Positions 1 through 6,367 of a stretch of DNA of 10,826 nucleotides are shown piece after piece. The stretch is taken from positions 1 to 10,826 of the forward strand of contig JAJYQH010000070.1 of assembly GCA_021794705.1 (NCBI GenBank). The letters run 5' to 3'. The translations under genes were made by a program, and so were the position numbers. The DNA is from Actinomycetes bacterium (GTDB lineage: Bacteria > Actinomycetota > Actinomycetes > Propionibacteriales > Propionibacteriaceae). How positions within the stretch are numbered: the stretch's first letter is position 1; every line of letters starts with the position of its first letter. The notes under the pieces are model-generated. The model searched no databases. It was not told the DNA's origin and saw only the letters and a list, made by a program, of their open reading frames with translations.

Positions 1-11
1 AAGGTGGCGGG

Positions 12-36
12 CCGTCCGCGGGATGGTTGCGGACGG
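12..36. terminator. 8-bp hairpin, possible terminator of an upstream gene
   Basis: CCGTCCGC (12-19) is the exact reverse complement of GCGGACGG (29-36), with a 9-nt loop. No T-tract follows on either side, so it is not a classical intrinsic terminator, although high-GC actinobacteria often use hairpins without U-tails. It lies just upstream of the SOS box, where it could insulate the operon from upstream transcription. I see no coding frame in 1-60 that I can support. Confidence 0.3.
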
Positions 37-68
37 GGTTGACGAACTGTCGGAGGTCGGGGCTACAG

Positions 69-98
69 TTGAGCTTGTTCGAAAAGACGTTCGATTAG
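69..98 (+). promoter_or_regulatory. Weak candidate promoter overlapping the SOS box
   Basis: TTGAGC at 69-74 matches the -35 consensus TTGACA at four of six positions. A poor -10-like hexamer lies 16-18 nt downstream (TCGATT 91-96 or GATTAG 93-98, each 3 of 6). This geometry would put the LexA box in the promoter spacer, where a repressor would block RNA polymerase. The -10 is weak enough that the true start could differ. This is mainly inference from the box position and the absence of another promoter before 272. Confidence 0.3.
79..94 (+). promoter_or_regulatory. LexA-binding SOS box
   Basis: TCGAAA-AGAC-GTTCGA matches the mycobacterial/actinobacterial LexA consensus TCGAAC-N4-GTTCGA at 11 of 12 fixed positions; the only mismatch is the sixth base (A for C). 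It lies 177 bp before the start of the DUF6504 gene, with no other supportable gene between. It therefore most likely makes the four-gene repair operon DNA-damage inducible, as is known for dnaE2 in mycobacteria. Because the site is nearly palindromic, it could also serve a divergent gene to the left of the window. Confidence 0.72.
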
Positions 99-173
99 AG
101 CGATGGGTTTGCCGGTCTCCCGCCGGCAGGGGAAGGCCCTTCCGCAGATCGGGCGGCTGATCGGACTCGGACT

Positions 174-208
174 CCGGCGCGGGTGGCTTCGACCCCCACC
201 CGCGCCGG
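174..208 (+). promoter_or_regulatory. Perfect 13-bp hairpin in the operon leader
   Basis: The 13 bases at 174-186 (starting CCGGCGCGGG) pair perfectly with 196-208 (ending CGCGCCGG) around a 9-nt loop (187-195); a U-G pair at 173/209 could extend it. The hairpin ends 63 nt before the DUF6504 start codon and lies downstream of the SOS box, so it would be within the 5' untranslated leader. No T-tract follows. It could be an attenuator, a stabilising 5' structure, or a U-less terminator for something read from upstream. The structure is directly visible; its function is not. Confidence 0.4.
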
Positions 209-271
209 GTCCCTCGGGTCGAGATGTGTGCGGTGGCCGGGGCCACCTCCGTACCGACCTGGAGGCATGTC

Positions 272-637
272 ATGAGACGTTACGACGAGACGATCGATGT
301 GCGATCCGGACGCATCGGCGAGGGCATCCGCGATCTCGACGCCGAGGTGCTCGCCGCCTATCCCGAAGGCCCCACCCAGTTCGTGTGGCGCCACCGGCTG
401 TGGCGGGTGCTGGGGGTGCAGGCCCGCTGGATCGAGTCCGACGCCTGGTGGAACGGCGCGGCCGCGCGGGCCGCCCGGGGTGACGACGCCGACGACGATC
501 CGGGGGGCGACGTGCTGTGCGAGCACGAGATCTGGCGGGTCGAGGCGGCCAACGGCCGTGACGGCAGCCGCGGCGTCTACGAGTTGGCGCACGCGTGGTC
601 CGACGGCTCGTGGCTGCTGAGAGGGGTGAGCGACTGA
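272..637 (+). CDS. DUF6504 family protein
   Basis: A 121-residue cytosolic protein with no signal peptide or membrane segment. It carries the pattern I associate with DUF6504: a proline-phenylalanine-x-trp-arg segment (PTQFVWRHRLWRV), a tryptophan pair (DAWWNG), then EIWRVEAANG, GVYELAH and a C-terminal WLLRGVSD. The function is unknown; in actinobacteria the family commonly sits beside imuB/dnaE2 genes, which suggests an accessory role in translesion synthesis (inference). The ATG at 272 is chosen because GGAGG at 261-265 lies 6 nt upstream. The in-frame ATG at 224 would add 16 residues but lacks a good ribosome-binding site and the extra residues look non-coding. It is the first gene after the SOS box, and its TGA overlaps the next ATG by one base (TGATG). 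Confidence 0.85.
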   Translation: MRRYDETIDVRSGRIGEGIRDLDAEVLAAYPEGPTQFVWRHRLWRVLGVQARWIESDAWWNGAAARAARGDDADDDPGGDVLCEHEIWRVEAANGRDGSRGVYELAHAWSDGSWLLRGVSD

Positions 638-1029
638 TGTCCGATCTCGCCGAGGCCCGCCGGGCCGTCATCGAGGCCGAACTGGTCGAGTCGACCGCCG
701 AGCGTTACCTCGCCGCCCACCTCGCGGCGCAGCGGGTGGCCGCGGCGGTGCTGGCCGCGCACGCCGGCGCCCGGGTCCGGTTGCGCTCCGGCCCCGTCGA
801 CCCGTGGACGCTGCTCGCGCAGGTCGCGCCCGACTGCGGTGAATGGGCCGCCTACTTCTCCGCCACCCAGGCGAAGCGCCAGGCGGTGGCCGCCGGCGTG
901 CGGGCCATCGTGTCCGAGCGGGAGGCCGACGATCTGGTCCGCGACGCGGCCAACTTCCACGCGGCCGCCGTGAGGCATCTCCGGGCGCGGCGGGCGAGGG
1001 TGGCGGCGTCCGGTGCTGGAGGCGCCTGA
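637..1029 (+). CDS. SAV_6107-family HEPN domain protein
   Basis: A 130-residue, alanine-rich, all-helical protein. The segments AERYLAAHLAAQRVAAAVLAA, DPWTLLAQVAPDCGEWAAYF, and SEREADDLVRDA match what I know of the SAV_6107 HEPN family of actinobacteria. Many HEPN proteins are RNases with an Rx4-6H motif. Two such spacings occur here, R23-H28 (RYLAAH) and R102-H108, but whether either is catalytic cannot be told from sequence alone. The start at 637 follows GAGGGGTGA at 621-629; an upstream in-frame GTG at 595 would run deep into the DUF6504 gene. The stop overlaps the dnaE2 ATG by one base, so the three genes are likely translationally coupled. The role in the operon is unknown; a regulatory or RNA-directed damage response is speculative. 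Confidence 0.83.
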   Translation: MSDLAEARRAVIEAELVESTAERYLAAHLAAQRVAAAVLAAHAGARVRLRSGPVDPWTLLAQVAPDCGEWAAYFSATQAKRQAVAAGVRAIVSEREADDLVRDAANFHAAAVRHLRARRARVAASGAGGA

Positions 1030-4000
1030 TGGGCGATCCGTTCGTGCACCTGAGGGTCGCCTCGGGATACTCCCTCCAGTACGGGGCCTCCCACCCCTCC
1101 GCCCTGGTGGCGGCCGCGGCCGACCACGAGATGGACACGCTCGCGCTCACCGACCGCGACGGCATGTACGGGGCGGTCCGGTTCGCCAAGGCCTGCCTCG
1201 GCACCGGTGTCGCGCCCGTGATCGGCGTCGACTTCGCCATGCCCTTCGGACCCGACCATCCCGACCATCCCCGTCACGCCCGGGCCCCCAGGCGCACCTC
1301 GGCCGCTCGAGGGGGAGAGGTTCGCGACCTCCGGCTCCCGCGGGTCGTCGCCATGGCCACGTCCCGGCGAGGGTGGGGCCAGTTGAGTCGGCTCACCACC
1401 GCCACCCACCTGGCCGGAGACCGCGGCTCGCCGATCACCACCCGCGACCTGGTCGCCCGGCACGCGGAGGGCGGCGACCTGCTCGTCATGCTGGGGGCCG
1501 ACTCCGAGGTCGGTCTGGCGGTGGCCCGTGGACGCCGCGATCACGCCGAGGCCGAACTGCGGCGCTGGCTCGACGTGGTCGACCCGTCCCACCTGGTCGT
1601 CGCGGTCACCGACCATCACCTCGCGGGCCGGGGGATGGGCACGGCCCATCAGGCCGGGGCGATGCTCGCGCTGGCCGACCACTACCACCTCACCGGGGTG
1701 CTCACGAACCACGTGCGGATGGCCCACCGCCACCAGGCCACCACCGTCGACGTCCTCGACGCCGCGCGCCGGCTCGTTCCCCTCGACGTGCGCAACGTCG
1801 ACCGCCGCAACGCCGAGGGCTATCTCAAGCCGGGCAAGGACATGCTCGAGGTGGCCCGCGAGGTCGCCCGGTACGCCGGACGCGGCGCCCAGGGGGCCGA
1901 GCGGTTGCTCGGCGACACCCGCACCACCGCGATCCGGTGCCGGCTCGACCCGCAGGCCGACATCGGCCTGGGAGAGATCCACCTGCCCGAGTTCGACGTG
2001 CTCGGCACCACCGGTGACCAGGCGATGGCCGTCCTGCGCCGGCGGTGCGAGGCCGGCGTCCCCGACCGCTACGGGCGGCTCACCGACGAGGTCGCCCGGC
2101 GCCTCGACGACGAGCTCGACATCATCGCCACCCTCGGGTTCGCGTCGTACTTCCTCACCGTCGCCGACGTGGTCGGGATCATCCGTGGCATGGGCATCCG
2201 GTGCGCGGCCCGCGGCTCCGGCGCGGGCAGCCTCGTCAACTACCTGCTCGGCATCTCCGGGGTCGACCCGCTCGCGTACGGGCTGGTCATGGAGCGGTTC
2301 CTCTCCCCGCTGCGCCAGGCGCTGCCCGACATCGACCTCGACGTCGAATCGGCGCGCCGGCCCGAGATCTACACCCGCGTGCTCGAAGTCTTCGGCGGCG
2401 AGCGGGTGGCGGCGGTGGCGATGATCGACACCTATCGGGTGCGGCACGCCGTCCGCGACGTCGGCGCCGCGCTGAGCCTGCCCCCGGCCGAGATCGACGC
2501 GATCGCCAAGGCCTTCCCCCACATCCGGGCGCGGGACGCCCGAGCCGCCCTGCGCGACCTGCCCGAACTGCGCAGCGCCGGGCTCAACGAACGGCGGCTC
2601 GACCTGCTGTTCGGCCTGGTCGAATCCCTCGACGGCCTGCCCCGACACCTGGCGCTGCATCCGTGCGGGGTCATCCTGTCCGACACCACGCTGGGCGACC
2701 GGACGCCGATCGAGGCCAGTTTCGGGGGCATCCCGATGAGCCAGTTCGACAAGGACGACGTCGAAGACATGGGGCTGCTCAAGCTCGACGTCCTCGGCAT
2801 CCGCATGCAGTCGTCGATGGCGCACGCCCTGGGCGAGATCGAGCGCACCACCGGGTCGGCGCCCGACATCGACGCGCTCGCCCCCTTCGACGATCCCGGC
2901 GTCTACGACCTCATCGCCCACGCGGCCACGCTCGGGTGCTTCCAGATCGAGTCGCCGGGCCAGCGGGAGCTCGTCGGGAAGTTCGGGCCCGAGAACTTCA
3001 CCGACATCATCATCGACATTTCGCTGTTCCGCCCGGGCCCGGTCAAGTCCGACATGGTCATCCCCTTCCTCAACGCGCGCCAGGGGTGGGCCGCTCCCCG
3101 GTACCTGCATCCGAGCCTCGAGCCGGCGCTGGCCGAGACCGGTGGGGTGGTGGTGTTCCACGAACAGATCATCAAGATCATCTCGATCGTCACCGGCTGC
3201 AGCTACGCCGAGGCCGACGAGGCCCGGCGCGCCCTCGGCGACCCGGCCGGGCAGCTCGACGTCCGGCAGTGGCTCGTCCCCACCGCCCGTGAGCGCGGCT
3301 ATCCCGCGGAGGTCGTCGAGAGGATCTGGCAGGTGCTGCAGTCGTTCGCCTCATTCGGTTTCTGCAAGGCCCACGCCGCGGCGTTCGCGCTGCCCACCTA
3401 CCAGTCGGCCTGGCTGAAACGGCACTATCCGGCGCACTTCCTGGCGGGCATCCTCACCCACGATCCGGGCATGTACCCCAAGCGGCTGCTGCTCGAGGAG
3501 GCCCGGCGCATGGGGGTCGAGATCCTCGGCGTCGACGTCAACGCCTCCACCGGCGACTACCGGGTCGAGCCGCTCGGCGACCCCGGCGACCCCGGGCGGG
3601 CGCCACGGGTTGGACCCGGGGCCGCCCTCGACTCCCGGGGCCTTCCCGACGCGTCCGGTTGGGGAATCCGGCTGTCGCTCGCCGACATCAAGGGCATCTC
3701 CGAGGCCGAGGTCGTCCGGATCGTCGCAGGGCAGCCGTATTCGTCGCTGAGCGACTTCTGGGCCCGGGCGCACGTCGAGGCCCCGGTGGTCGAGCGGCTG
3801 ATCCTCGCCGGCGGGTTCGACCGTCTCTACGGCACCGGACGCTCGACGCCCGCCCGCCGCAGCGACCAGATCACCCGACGCGATCTCATCCTCGCCCTCG
3901 CCGACATGAAACGGCTGGCGATGGTCGAGGCGCGCACCGCCAGCAGAGCGCGCGGGCTCCGCCGGCACGCGCCCGCGGTCCCCACCAGCGACGACCCCCG

Positions 4001-5057
4001 CGACCTCGCCCGCCGGCAGGCGGTCTCGTCGAGTGTCGAGCGGCGGGTGGCGATGGCACAGAGCCTGTTCGACGACCTCCCCGGCGACGATCCCGTCGGG
4101 GCCGACGACGACGGGGCCGGTGCGGGGTGGGCCGGCCCGCCCGCCGATGTGCGTCCGAGCGGCCTGCCCGAGTTCAGCGAATCGGAGCAGATCTCGGCCG
4201 AGCTCGAGATCCTGGGACTCGACGCCAGTCGGCACATCGTCGAGTTCTACCGCGACTTCCTCGCGGAACTCGGAACGGCCGAGGCGGCCTCCCTGTTGCA
4301 CCGGCGCAACCACTCCGAGGTGCTGATCGCCGGCGTGAAGGTGGCCACCCAGACGCCTCCGGTGCGGTCCGGACGCCGGGTCGTGTTCCTCACCCTCGAC
4401 GACTCCACCGGGCCGGTCGACGCGACCTTCTTCGAGGACGTCCAGGGCCCCTACGCAGCCACGGTGTTCGCGTCCTGGCTGTTGGTCGTCCGCGGCCAGG
4501 TGCGCCGCACCGGTCCCCGGGGCGTGTCCGTGCTGGCCACCGGCGCCTGGGACCTCGCGGCCCTGCACGCGGTCTGGCGGGCCGAACTCGCCGCCACCGG
4601 CGACCACCCGGCCGCGATCGCGGCCGTCCGCCGCGAGCTCGACGCCGTCCCGGTGGGGGTCGGCATCGTCGGTGAGCCGCTCTCCTCCGGGGAGCCGGAC
4701 CATGATGACCCGTCGCGCCCGGGTCACCCGGCCTACGCCGACTGGGTTCCCGGGACCCGGCGCGGGGGTGCCGGGTACGCGCGCGGCGGGGAGCCGGGGG
4801 AGGGTCCCGTCGCGGGCGACGAGGGGGAGGCCGACACCGGGCACCGCACCCGCGCCGGTGGCATGGGCCGGCGCCGGGTGCTCGTGCACGCCTCGGGGTT
4901 CAAGCAGTCCCCCTACGCCGACGTCCGGCCCTCCGGGTCGCCCGCCTCGCAGGCGCCTCCGCCGAGCGTCGTGCCCGGTGGACCGCTGACCGACCCTCCC
5001 AGCGCCGAGGCCCCCCGGAAGCTGTGGCATTCGAGCCCCGGAAGCTCGGGCAGGTGA
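1029..5057 (+). CDS. dnaE2: DnaE2-type error-prone DNA polymerase III alpha subunit
   Basis: A 1342-residue C-family polymerase, longer than the usual ~1080-1180. In order: PHP domain (about 1-290), palm and fingers with RGSGAGS (395-401) and the catalytic PDIDLD (433-438) plus KLDVLG (D587), the FCKAHAAAFA motif (778-787), helix-hairpin-helix region (about 878-935) and OB fold (about 1097-1174). The polymerase aspartates are intact. The PHP metal ligands are lost: the HLH.H motif of DnaE1 is HLRVA here, TDHG is TDRD, and the late D.H pair is H228/R230, so it should lack PHP proofreading. MAQSLF (1009-1014) is a weak candidate beta-clamp site. After the OB fold comes a Gly/Pro/Asp-rich linker of about 110 residues, then VLVHASGFKQSPYADVRPSG (1284-1303) and a KLWHSSPGSSG tail, as in other actinobacterial DnaE2 proteins. 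The start follows GGAGG at 1018-1022. DnaE2 performs damage-tolerant, mutagenic synthesis; the SOS box upstream fits that role. Confidence 0.93.
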   Translation: MGDPFVHLRVASGYSLQYGASHPSALVAAAADHEMDTLALTDRDGMYGAVRFAKACLGTGVAPVIGVDFAMPFGPDHPDHPRHARAPRRTSAARGGEVRDLRLPRVVAMATSRRGWGQLSRLTTATHLAGDRGSPITTRDLVARHAEGGDLLVMLGADSEVGLAVARGRRDHAEAELRRWLDVVDPSHLVVAVTDHHLAGRGMGTAHQAGAMLALADHYHLTGVLTNHVRMAHRHQATTVDVLDAARRLVPLDVRNVDRRNAEGYLKPGKDMLEVAREVARYAGRGAQGAERLLGDTRTTAIRCRLDPQADIGLGEIHLPEFDVLGTTGDQAMAVLRRRCEAGVPDRYGRLTDEVARRLDDELDIIATLGFASYFLTVADVVGIIRGMGIRCAARGSGAGSLVNYLLGISGVDPLAYGLVMERFLSPLRQALPDIDLDVESARRPEIYTRVLEVFGGERVAAVAMIDTYRVRHAVRDVGAALSLPPAEIDAIAKAFPHIRARDARAALRDLPELRSAGLNERRLDLLFGLVESLDGLPRHLALHPCGVILSDTTLGDRTPIEASFGGIPMSQFDKDDVEDMGLLKLDVLGIRMQSSMAHALGEIERTTGSAPDIDALAPFDDPGVYDLIAHAATLGCFQIESPGQRELVGKFGPENFTDIIIDISLFRPGPVKSDMVIPFLNARQGWAAPRYLHPSLEPALAETGGVVVFHEQIIKIISIVTGCSYAEADEARRALGDPAGQLDVRQWLVPTARERGYPAEVVERIWQVLQSFASFGFCKAHAAAFALPTYQSAWLKRHYPAHFLAGILTHDPGMYPKRLLLEEARRMGVEILGVDVNASTGDYRVEPLGDPGDPGRAPRVGPGAALDSRGLPDASGWGIRLSLADIKGISEAEVVRIVAGQPYSSLSDFWARAHVEAPVVERLILAGGFDRLYGTGRSTPARRSDQITRRDLILALADMKRLAMVEARTASRARGLRRHAPAVPTSDDPRDLARRQAVSSSVERRVAMAQSLFDDLPGDDPVGADDDGAGAGWAGPPADVRPSGLPEFSESEQISAELEILGLDASRHIVEFYRDFLAELGTAEAASLLHRRNHSEVLIAGVKVATQTPPVRSGRRVVFLTLDDSTGPVDATFFEDVQGPYAATVFASWLLVVRGQVRRTGPRGVSVLATGAWDLAALHAVWRAELAATGDHPAAIAAVRRELDAVPVGVGIVGEPLSSGEPDHDDPSRPGHPAYADWVPGTRRGGAGYARGGEPGEGPVAGDEGEADTGHRTRAGGMGRRRVLVHASGFKQSPYADVRPSGSPASQAPPPSVVPGGPLTDPPSAEAPRKLWHSSPGSSGR
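1254..1271 (+). repeat. Two tandem copies of GACCATCCC inside dnaE2
   Basis: The 9-mer GACCATCCC occurs twice in direct succession (1254-1262 and 1263-1271), encoding Asp-His-Pro twice in a variable, proline- and arginine-rich loop of the degenerate PHP domain. It is in frame and would be a harmless site for slippage-driven length change. No functional meaning is evident. Confidence 0.5.
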
Positions 5058-6271
5058 GTGCCGTGCCGGTGATCCTCCATGTCGACATGGACGCCTTCTA
5101 CGCCTCGATCGAGCTGTCCCGGCGTCCCGATCTGGTGGGCCGGCCGATGTGGGTGGGTGGGGCCGCCCGGGGGGTCGTGCTGTCGGCCAGTTACGAGGCC
5201 AGGGCGTGCGGCGTCCGCTCGGGGATGAGTTCCACCCGTGCCCGCCGGCTGTGCCCCACCGCGGTGGCGATCCCGCCCGACTTCGACACCTACGCCGCCA
5301 CGTCCAAGGGCGTCTTCGCGATCTTCCGCACCGTCACCTCCCAGGTCGAGGCGGCGTCCATCGACGAGGCCTTCCTCGACATCACGGGAGCACTCCGGCG
5401 GCTGGGCGGCGACCCGGTGGCCATCGGCGAGCGGTTGCGGGCCCAGGTGGCCGACGAGCAGAGGGTGAGCTGTTCGGTCGGCATCGCCCCCAACAAGTTC
5501 CTCGCGAAGCTCGCCTCCACCCGCGCCAAACCCGACGGCCTGGTGCAGGTGCGCCCCGAAGACGTCATCACCTTCCTGCACCCGTTGCCGGTCGAGGCGA
5601 TGTGGGGGGTGGGGGAGTCGACCGCGGCCGCCCTCCACAAGCTCGGGCTGACGAGTGTCGCCGACCTCGCCCACACACCCCGCACCACCCTCCACCGGGC
5701 CTTCGGGGCCACCCAGGGCACGCTGTTGCACGACCTCGCGTGGGGGCGCGACAGCCGCCGGGTGAGCGCCCTTCCGGCCGAGCGCAGCATCGGATCCCAG
5801 GAGACCTTCTCCCGCGACACCGACGACCCCGGGCTCATCGCCACCGAACTGTTGCGGATGAGCGCCCGCACGGCCGAGCGGATGCGGTGGGCCGGGGTGC
5901 TGGGACGCACCGTGAGCGTCAGCATCCGCTTCGCCGACTTCACCACCCTCACCCGGTCGTCGACGATGCGGGGGCTGAGCGACGTCACCGACGACATCCA
6001 CGCGGCCGCGATGGCCGCCTACGCGAAGCTCAACCTGCAGCGGGCCCGCGTCCGGCGGGTGGGGGTGCGGGTCGAAGGGCTCGTCGACGGTGACCGGGCC
6101 TATCAGCAGCCGACTCTCGACACCCCGGAGCGGGGCATGCGCGAGGTGGAACGGGCCGCCGACGTGGCCGTTCAACGCTTCGGGCCGGGGGCCGTCCGGC
6201 GCGCCAGCCTGACCCGCCGCGACCGGCGTCCGGTGTCGAGCGCGGTCGACGAGATCGAGGGATGGTCATGA
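5054..6271 (+). CDS. dinB: DNA polymerase IV (DinB), Y-family translesion polymerase
   Basis: A protein of about 405 residues with the Y-family signature in full: HVDMDAFYASIE (metal-binding D11 and D13; Y16 at the steric-gate position), YEARACGVRSGMS, SIDEAFLDIT (D104 and E105), the SCSVGIAPNKFLAKLAS helix, the WGVGESTAAALHKLG helix-hairpin-helix thumb, and a little-finger domain. Retention of the catalytic acids argues for an active DinB rather than ImuB. QQPTLD (351-356) lies where actinobacterial DinB proteins carry a QLTLD-like beta-clamp motif; an amphipathic helix follows. The GTG at 5054 forms a GTGA overlap with the dnaE2 stop, with GGAAG nine bases upstream. A GTG at 5063 (AGGTGA five bases upstream) is a nearly equal alternative, three residues shorter. 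It is co-transcribed with dnaE2 and so probably SOS-induced, perhaps inserting opposite lesions that DnaE2 then extends (inference). Confidence 0.93.
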   Translation: MSAVPVILHVDMDAFYASIELSRRPDLVGRPMWVGGAARGVVLSASYEARACGVRSGMSSTRARRLCPTAVAIPPDFDTYAATSKGVFAIFRTVTSQVEAASIDEAFLDITGALRRLGGDPVAIGERLRAQVADEQRVSCSVGIAPNKFLAKLASTRAKPDGLVQVRPEDVITFLHPLPVEAMWGVGESTAAALHKLGLTSVADLAHTPRTTLHRAFGATQGTLLHDLAWGRDSRRVSALPAERSIGSQETFSRDTDDPGLIATELLRMSARTAERMRWAGVLGRTVSVSIRFADFTTLTRSSTMRGLSDVTDDIHAAAMAAYAKLNLQRARVRRVGVRVEGLVDGDRAYQQPTLDTPERGMREVERAADVAVQRFGPGAVRRASLTRRDRRPVSSAVDEIEGWS

Positions 6272-6308
6272 GCTGATAACGATCGTGAGAACGACCAACG
6301 GGTAGCTA

Positions 6309-6327
6309 TCGCGGGTCATTCCCGCGA
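6309..6327. terminator. 7-bp hairpin between dinB and the DUF3040 gene
   Basis: TCGCGGG (6309-6315) pairs perfectly with CCCGCGA (6321-6327) across the 5-nt loop TCATT, 38 nt after the dinB stop. There is no T-run after it, only CCTAAACTGG. It may end the repair operon as a U-less terminator, or be an operator-like inverted repeat just upstream of the DUF3040 promoter; the sequence does not decide between these. Confidence 0.4.
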
Positions 6328-6329
6328 CC

Positions 6330-6335
6330 TAAACT
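6330..6335 (+). promoter_or_regulatory. Candidate -10 element for the DUF3040 gene
   Basis: TAAACT fits the actinobacterial sigma-A -10 pattern TAnnnT (4 of 6 to TATAAT) and lies 32 nt before the ATG, allowing a short leader that still contains the GAAGGAG ribosome-binding site at 6355-6361. No convincing -35 is seen 16-18 nt upstream; that position falls in the inverted repeat. This suggests the gene is transcribed independently of dinB. Confidence 0.35.
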
Positions 6336-6367
6336 GGTGCTACTCGCAGGAACCGAAGGAGACGACG

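Noticed and set aside
129..143. Short self-complementary stretch GGGGAAGGCCCTTCC in the leader
   Set aside because: Its palindrome leaves almost no loop, so it is a poor RNA hairpin; such short palindromes are common in GC-rich DNA.
103..483. Open frame on the + strand just after the SOS box (126 codons)
   Set aside because: No ribosome-binding site before its ATG, Arg-rich composition typical of a shifted GC-rich frame, and it overlaps most of the well-supported DUF6504 gene.
852..3161. 769-codon open frame antisense to dnaE2
   Set aside because: Long antisense frames are expected in very GC-rich genes; its Gly/Val/Asp/Arg-rich product shows no recognisable domain, and dnaE2 is certain on the other strand.
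3351..5030. 559-codon open frame antisense to the 3' part of dnaE2
   Set aside because: A shadow frame with low-complexity composition and no family motif.
4913..6175. 420-codon open frame antisense to dinB
   Set aside because: A mirror of a clearly coding DinB frame; no motifs.
5054..6271. The Y-family gene as ImuB rather than DinB
   Set aside because: ImuB lacks the catalytic acids; this protein has DMDAF and SIDEAFLD intact and lacks the ImuB-type C-terminal extension.
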